From the NCBI RefSeq assembly GCF_011046485.1, contig NZ_CP049256.1, forward strand, positions 3,534,001 to 3,598,000: a DNA stretch of 64,000 nt, written 5' to 3'. Positions 61,460 through 64,000 of this stretch are shown one piece after another. The position numbers were made by a program, and so were the translations under genes. The notes under the pieces were generated by a model that saw nothing but the letters and a program-made list of their open reading frames with translations, was not told the DNA's origin and did not search any database. Each line of letters begins with the position of its first letter. Within the stretch, counting starts at the first letter, position 1. Source of the stretch: Microbacterium sp. 4R-513. GTDB lineage: Bacteria; Actinomycetota; Actinomycetes; Actinomycetales; Microbacteriaceae.

Positions 61460-62179
61460 ATGCAGGAGCCCCTCGCCATGTTCCGAAGGCCCGAGTGGAC
61501 GCGGGTCGTGGGAGTGTTCGACCTCGAGACCACCGGCGTCGACGTGACACGCGATCGCATCGTGACCGCTCATGTAGGGGTCCTGGATGCGGCAGGCTCG
61601 GTGCTCACGGCGCACGACTGGCTCGCCGATCCCGGCGTGCCGATCCCCGAGGGTGCCTCTGCAATTCACGGCGTCTCCACCGAGTACGCCCGTGCCCATG
61701 GTCGGCCGGCGCCCGAGGTCGTGCAGGAGGTGGTCGACGCCCTCCGCGGGATCATGGATGCCGGCATCCCCGTCGTCGCCTACAACGCGCCGTACGACTT
61801 CTCGCTGCTCAAGCACGAGGCGCTGCGGCACGGCGTCGAGCCGATCCTGTCGCCCTCCCCCGTCATCGACCCGCTCGTCGTCGACAAGGCCTATGACCGC
61901 TGGCGGCGCGGGAAGCGGACGCTCACGGTGGTGGCGCAGCACTATGCCGTACGACTGGATGCCGCCCACGAGGCCTCCGCCGACGCCATTGCGGCCGGTC
62001 GGGTCGCGCAGGCGCTCGCGGAGCGGTTCGCACCCTGGCTCCCCGCGTCCGCGCACGAGCTGCACACGCGCCAGATCGGCTGGGCCCGGGCTCAGGCCGC
62101 GAGCCTCACCGATTACTTCATCCAGATCGGGCGGCTCGACCCGACCGAGCGGCTGGACGGAGACTGGCCCATCCGCTGA
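61460..62179 (+). CDS. DnaQ-like 3'-5' exonuclease domain protein
   Basis: 239 residues. DEDD-type exonuclease: Exo I VFDLETTGVD, Exo II region VVAYNAPYDFSLL, Exo III HEASADAIAAGRV (the His-x4-Asp). Stand-alone domain similar to DNA polymerase III epsilon but separate from any polymerase gene, so role in proofreading, repair or RNA trimming is open. Start: ATG 61460 fits a leaderless TACCGT; ATG 61478, preceded by AGGAG with 9-base spacing, is an equal alternative. Confidence 0.9.
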   Translation: MQEPLAMFRRPEWTRVVGVFDLETTGVDVTRDRIVTAHVGVLDAAGSVLTAHDWLADPGVPIPEGASAIHGVSTEYARAHGRPAPEVVQEVVDALRGIMDAGIPVVAYNAPYDFSLLKHEALRHGVEPILSPSPVIDPLVVDKAYDRWRRGKRTLTVVAQHYAVRLDAAHEASADAIAAGRVAQALAERFAPWLPASAHELHTRQIGWARAQAASLTDYFIQIGRLDPTERLDGDWPIR

Positions 62180-62186
62180 AATGCAA

Positions 62187-62217
62187 GAAGACCCCGTGTG
62201 CGACACACGGGGTCTTC
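62187..62217. terminator. Bidirectional terminator between exonuclease and rpmE2
   Basis: A perfect 14-bp stem GAAGACCCCGTGTG with a 3-base loop, beginning 7 bases after the exonuclease stop and 12 bases from the rpmE2 stop. Confidence 0.88.
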
Positions 62218-62229
62218 TCGGGCTCGGAC

Positions 62230-62481
62230 TTACTTGGAGCCGAAGTTCTTGAAGCGCTGGTTGAACTTCTCGACGCGACCGGCCGAGTCCATGATGCGCT
62301 GCTTGCCCGTGTAGAACGGGTGGGAGGCGGACGAGATCTCGACGTCGATGACGGGGTACTCGACACCGTCGAGCTCGACGGTCTTGTCGCTCGTGACGGT
62401 CGAACGCGTGAGGAACGTCTCACCGGAGCCGAGGTCGCGGAAAACGACGGCCTGGTACTCGGGGTGGATGTCAGTCTTCAT
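62230..62481 (-). CDS. rpmE2: Ribosomal protein bL31, type B
   Basis: 83 residues. [28 protein letters not shown] and [28 protein letters not shown] match bL31B. The CxxC zinc motif of type A is absent (no Cys), which marks the zinc-independent form usually raised when zinc is low. I see no clear Zur box upstream. AAAGGA lies 6 bases before the ATG; TAGAAT (62560-62565 on the minus strand) is a good -10 box. Confidence 0.96.
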   Translation of the reverse strand: MKTDIHPEYQAVVFRDLGSGETFLTRSTVTSDKTVELDGVEYPVIDVEISSASHPFYTGKQRIMDSAGRVEKFNQRFKNFGSK

Positions 62482-62602
62482 GGGAAGTCCTTTGAGATGT
62501 GGTGCCCTGGATTTTGCCAGGACGGACGAAGTCTGCGGTGCGAATGCACCAAAGAGCGATTCTATCAGCCCTGGTGCCGAACCGAGGAATCGTCCTTCGA
62601 CG

Positions 62603-62640
62603 AGCTCAGGAACCGGAGACCAGCTCAGGAGCCGGAGGCC
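62603..62640. repeat. Tandem 19-base repeat at the 3' end of the ABC gene (REP-like)
   Basis: Two direct copies (62603-62621 and 62622-62640) of AGCTCAGGAACCGGAGACC differing at two positions. The left flank CCTTCGACGAGCTCAGGA resembles a short repeat common in high-GC genomes. The second copy supplies the TGA stop of the ABC ATPase on the minus strand. Confidence 0.65.
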
Positions 62641-63416
62641 GCGCGCGCGGCGTGGCGGCCGTCCTCCGACGTCAGCGCGATCGGGAGGCCGAAGGCCGTC
62701 GTCAGGTTCTCGGCGGTGAGCGTCTCGCCGATCGGGCCGGCGGCGACCACCTGGCCGTCGCGCAGCAGCAGGACGTGCGTGAAGCCGACGGGGATCTCCT
62801 CGACGTGGTGCGTGACCATGATCATCGCGGGAGTCGTCGGCGCCTGCGCGTAGCCGCCGAGAAGCGTCAGCAGCTCCTCGCGCGCCCCGAGGTCGAGGCT
62901 CGCGGTCGGCTCGTCGAGGAGCAGAAGCTCGGGGTCGGTCATGACGGCTCGCGCGATCTGCACGCGCTTCTGCTCGCCGTCGGACAGCGTGCCGAACGTG
63001 CGGTCGGCGAGGTGGTCGAGCTTCCATTCGGCGAGGACGCGCAGCGCGCGCCGCTCGTCGATGTCCTCGTAGGCCTCGTTCCAGCGACCGAGCACCGAGA
63101 ACGCAGCCGTGAGCACGACGTTGAGGACGGTCTCCTCGGGCGGAACGCGCTTGGCCATCGCCGACGACGCGAAGCCGATGCGCGGGCGGAGCTCGAAGAC
63201 GTCGGTGCGGCCGAGTCGCTCGCCCAGGATGGTGACGACACCGCCGGTCGGGTGCATGAGGGTGTCGGCCAGCTGCAGGAGCGTCGTCTTGCCGGCGCCG
63301 TTCGGGCCGAGGACGACCCACCGCTCGTCATCGTTCACCGACCAGTTCAAGTGGTCGACGATGTCCCTTGCGTTCCTGCGGACGACGACGTCGGAGAACG
63401 AGAGGACCTGCGGCAT
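62625..63416 (-). CDS. ABC transporter ATP-binding protein
   Basis: 263 residues. Walker [13 protein letters not shown] (about 37), signature [10 protein letters not shown], Walker [13 protein letters not shown], and H-loop VTHHVEEIP. No permease gene beside it inside the window, and the short NBD with SDGEQKR resembles the stand-alone iron/molybdate-type ATPases (ModF/YlmA-like) seen in actinobacteria. Transport partner unknown. C-terminus ends in a tandem repeat. ATG starts 10 bases from the stop of the glycogen synthase gene. Confidence 0.9.
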   Translation of the reverse strand: MPQVLSFSDVVVRRNARDIVDHLNWSVNDDERWVVLGPNGAGKTTLLQLADTLMHPTGGVVTILGERLGRTDVFELRPRIGFASSAMAKRVPPEETVLNVVLTAAFSVLGRWNEAYEDIDERRALRVLAEWKLDHLADRTFGTLSDGEQKRVQIARAVMTDPELLLLDEPTASLDLGAREELLTLLGGYAQAPTTPAMIMVTHHVEEIPVGFTHVLLLRDGQVVAAGPIGETLTAENLTTAFGLPIALTSEDGRHAARAASGS

Positions 63417-63425
63417 GCCGCCAGC

Positions 63426-64000
63426 CTATCGGGCCGCGCCGCTCACCTCTTCGTACAGCGCCCGCGTCGTATCGGCGATCGCGGCCCAGCTGAAGTCGTT
63501 CGCCGCGCGCTCCCGCCCGGCCCTGCCGTAGCCGGCGGCCCGCTCCGGATCGGTCACGACCTCGGTCAGGACGCGGGCGAGATCGTCCACGAACTTCTCG
63601 GGGTCGGTCGGCGTGCCGGTGCCGTCCTGCACCTGCTCGATGGGCACGAGCCGCCCGGTCACTCCGTCGGCGACCACCTCGGGGATGCCGCCCGTCGCGG
63701 TCCCCACGACAGCGGCTCCGCACGCCATGGCCTCGAGGTTGACGATCCCAAGGGGCTCGTACACCGAGGGGCAGACGAAGGTCGTGGCCGCGCTGAGCAG
63801 TGTGCACAGCTCGTGCCGCGAGAGCAGCCGGTCGATCCACACCACGCCCTCACGGGACTCCTGCAGGCCCCGCACGAGCTCCTCGACCTCAGCCATGATG
63901 TGGGGCGTGTCGGGCGCGCCCGCGCACAGCACCAGCTGCACGTCGGGCGGCAGCTGCTCGGCGGCGCGCAGGAGGTACGGCAGGCCCTTCTGACGCGTGA
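63426..64000 (-). CDS. glgA: Glycogen synthase (GT4 family), C-terminal part (5' end outside window)
   Basis: About 191 residues are visible; the start lies beyond 64000. GT-B C-terminal domain with the nucleotide-sugar-binding motif EPLGIVNLEAMACGAAVVGTATGG containing the E-x7-E pair, and the insert VPIEQVQDGTGTPTDPEKFV typical of the actinobacterial GlgA/GlgM group (ADP-glucose or maltose 1-phosphate forming). Which activity applies needs the N-terminus and neighbours. The frame runs open to the window edge. Confidence 0.88.
   Translation of the reverse strand, partial: TRQKGLPYLLRAAEQLPPDVQLVLCAGAPDTPHIMAEVEELVRGLQESREGVVWIDRLLSRHELCTLLSAATTFVCPSVYEPLGIVNLEAMACGAAVVGTATGGIPEVVADGVTGRLVPIEQVQDGTGTPTDPEKFVDDLARVLTEVVTDPERAAGYGRAGRERAANDFSWAAIADTTRALYEEVSGAAR

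Noticed and set aside
62625..63416. ABC ATPase as a glycogen or sugar importer component
   Set aside because: No permease or binding protein gene adjacent, and adjacency to glgA alone is not enough.
1..64000. CRISPR arrays, prophage, IS elements, integrases, toxin-antitoxin pairs
   Set aside because: Searched by eye on both strands; no regularly spaced repeats, transposases or phage structural genes found.

Overview
The window reads as core chromosome of a high-GC Gram-positive actinobacterium, most likely a Microbacteriaceae member close to Microbacterium. Reasons: very GC-rich third codon positions, actinobacterial marker genes (RbpA, an ANTAR regulator of the PdtaR type, PafBC, HelY), a gene order resembling the Mycobacterium pdtaR-polA, rbpA-lnt and pafBC-tatAC-helY neighbourhoods, and no proteasome genes where mycobacteria carry them. 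Genus assignment is inference. I see no prophage, CRISPR array, insertion sequence or rRNA, and no gap between genes above about 300 bases.

Layout. 1-8.3 kb: 3' end of pyruvate kinase, a small SHOCT membrane protein, an LtrA-family protein, tRNA-Leu(CAA), pdtaR, a thioesterase, polA, a DUF885 protein. 8.3-23.6 kb: more accessory content: phosphoribosyltransferase, flavin monooxygenase, MFS carrier, SGNH hydrolase, a self-regulated ArsR/SRPBCC operon, a pseudouridine catabolism operon, VanZ, AraC, patatin, an SRPBCC gene behind a palindromic promoter, a three-gene molybdoenzyme/flavoprotein/zinc-protein operon, an AEC carrier and an HdeD-like protein. 23.6-31 kb: frameshifted S9 peptidase, atypical SDR, nfeD-SPFH-GDPD chain, rbpA, lnt. 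31-41.2 kb: helY-tatC-tatA-pafC-pafB, a lipoprotein PPIase, trmI, HAD phosphatase, PAC2 protein, uppP. 41.2-49.5 kb: M20 peptidase, tRNA-Leu(GAG), ferritin/VIT1 fusion, SF2 helicase, second SGNH hydrolase, TrmH, Sir2, histidine phosphatase. 49.5-58.9 kb: acyl-CoA and branched-chain keto acid catabolism with divergent TetR and Lrp regulators and a Tat-exported phosphoesterase. 58.9-64 kb: EamA exporter, CGNR regulator, alpha/beta hydrolase, exonuclease, bL31 type B, an ABC ATPase and the 3' part of a glycogen synthase.

How parts work together. The bkdABC genes feed branched acyl-CoAs to the acyl-CoA dehydrogenase, MaoC hydratase and CitE-like lyase, as in the mycobacterial leucine locus; the carboxylase genes of that locus are not in the window. 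TatA/TatC would export the twin-arginine phosphoesterase encoded 20 kb away. PafB/PafC are DNA-damage regulators kept although no proteasome gene lies beside them.

Sequence-level patterns stand out more than any single gene. About fifteen genes share a TANNNT hexamer ending 6-7 bases before the start codon, which suggests leaderless transcripts and fixes several starts. The decamer GACGGATGCC occurs at least 26 times (13 per orientation), in genes and in terminator stems. Two very short upstream ORFs, one leaderless and coupled to the AEC carrier, one with the best Shine-Dalgarno in the window ahead of the patatin gene, look like leader peptides. I did not find a convincing complete new defence or biosynthetic system.
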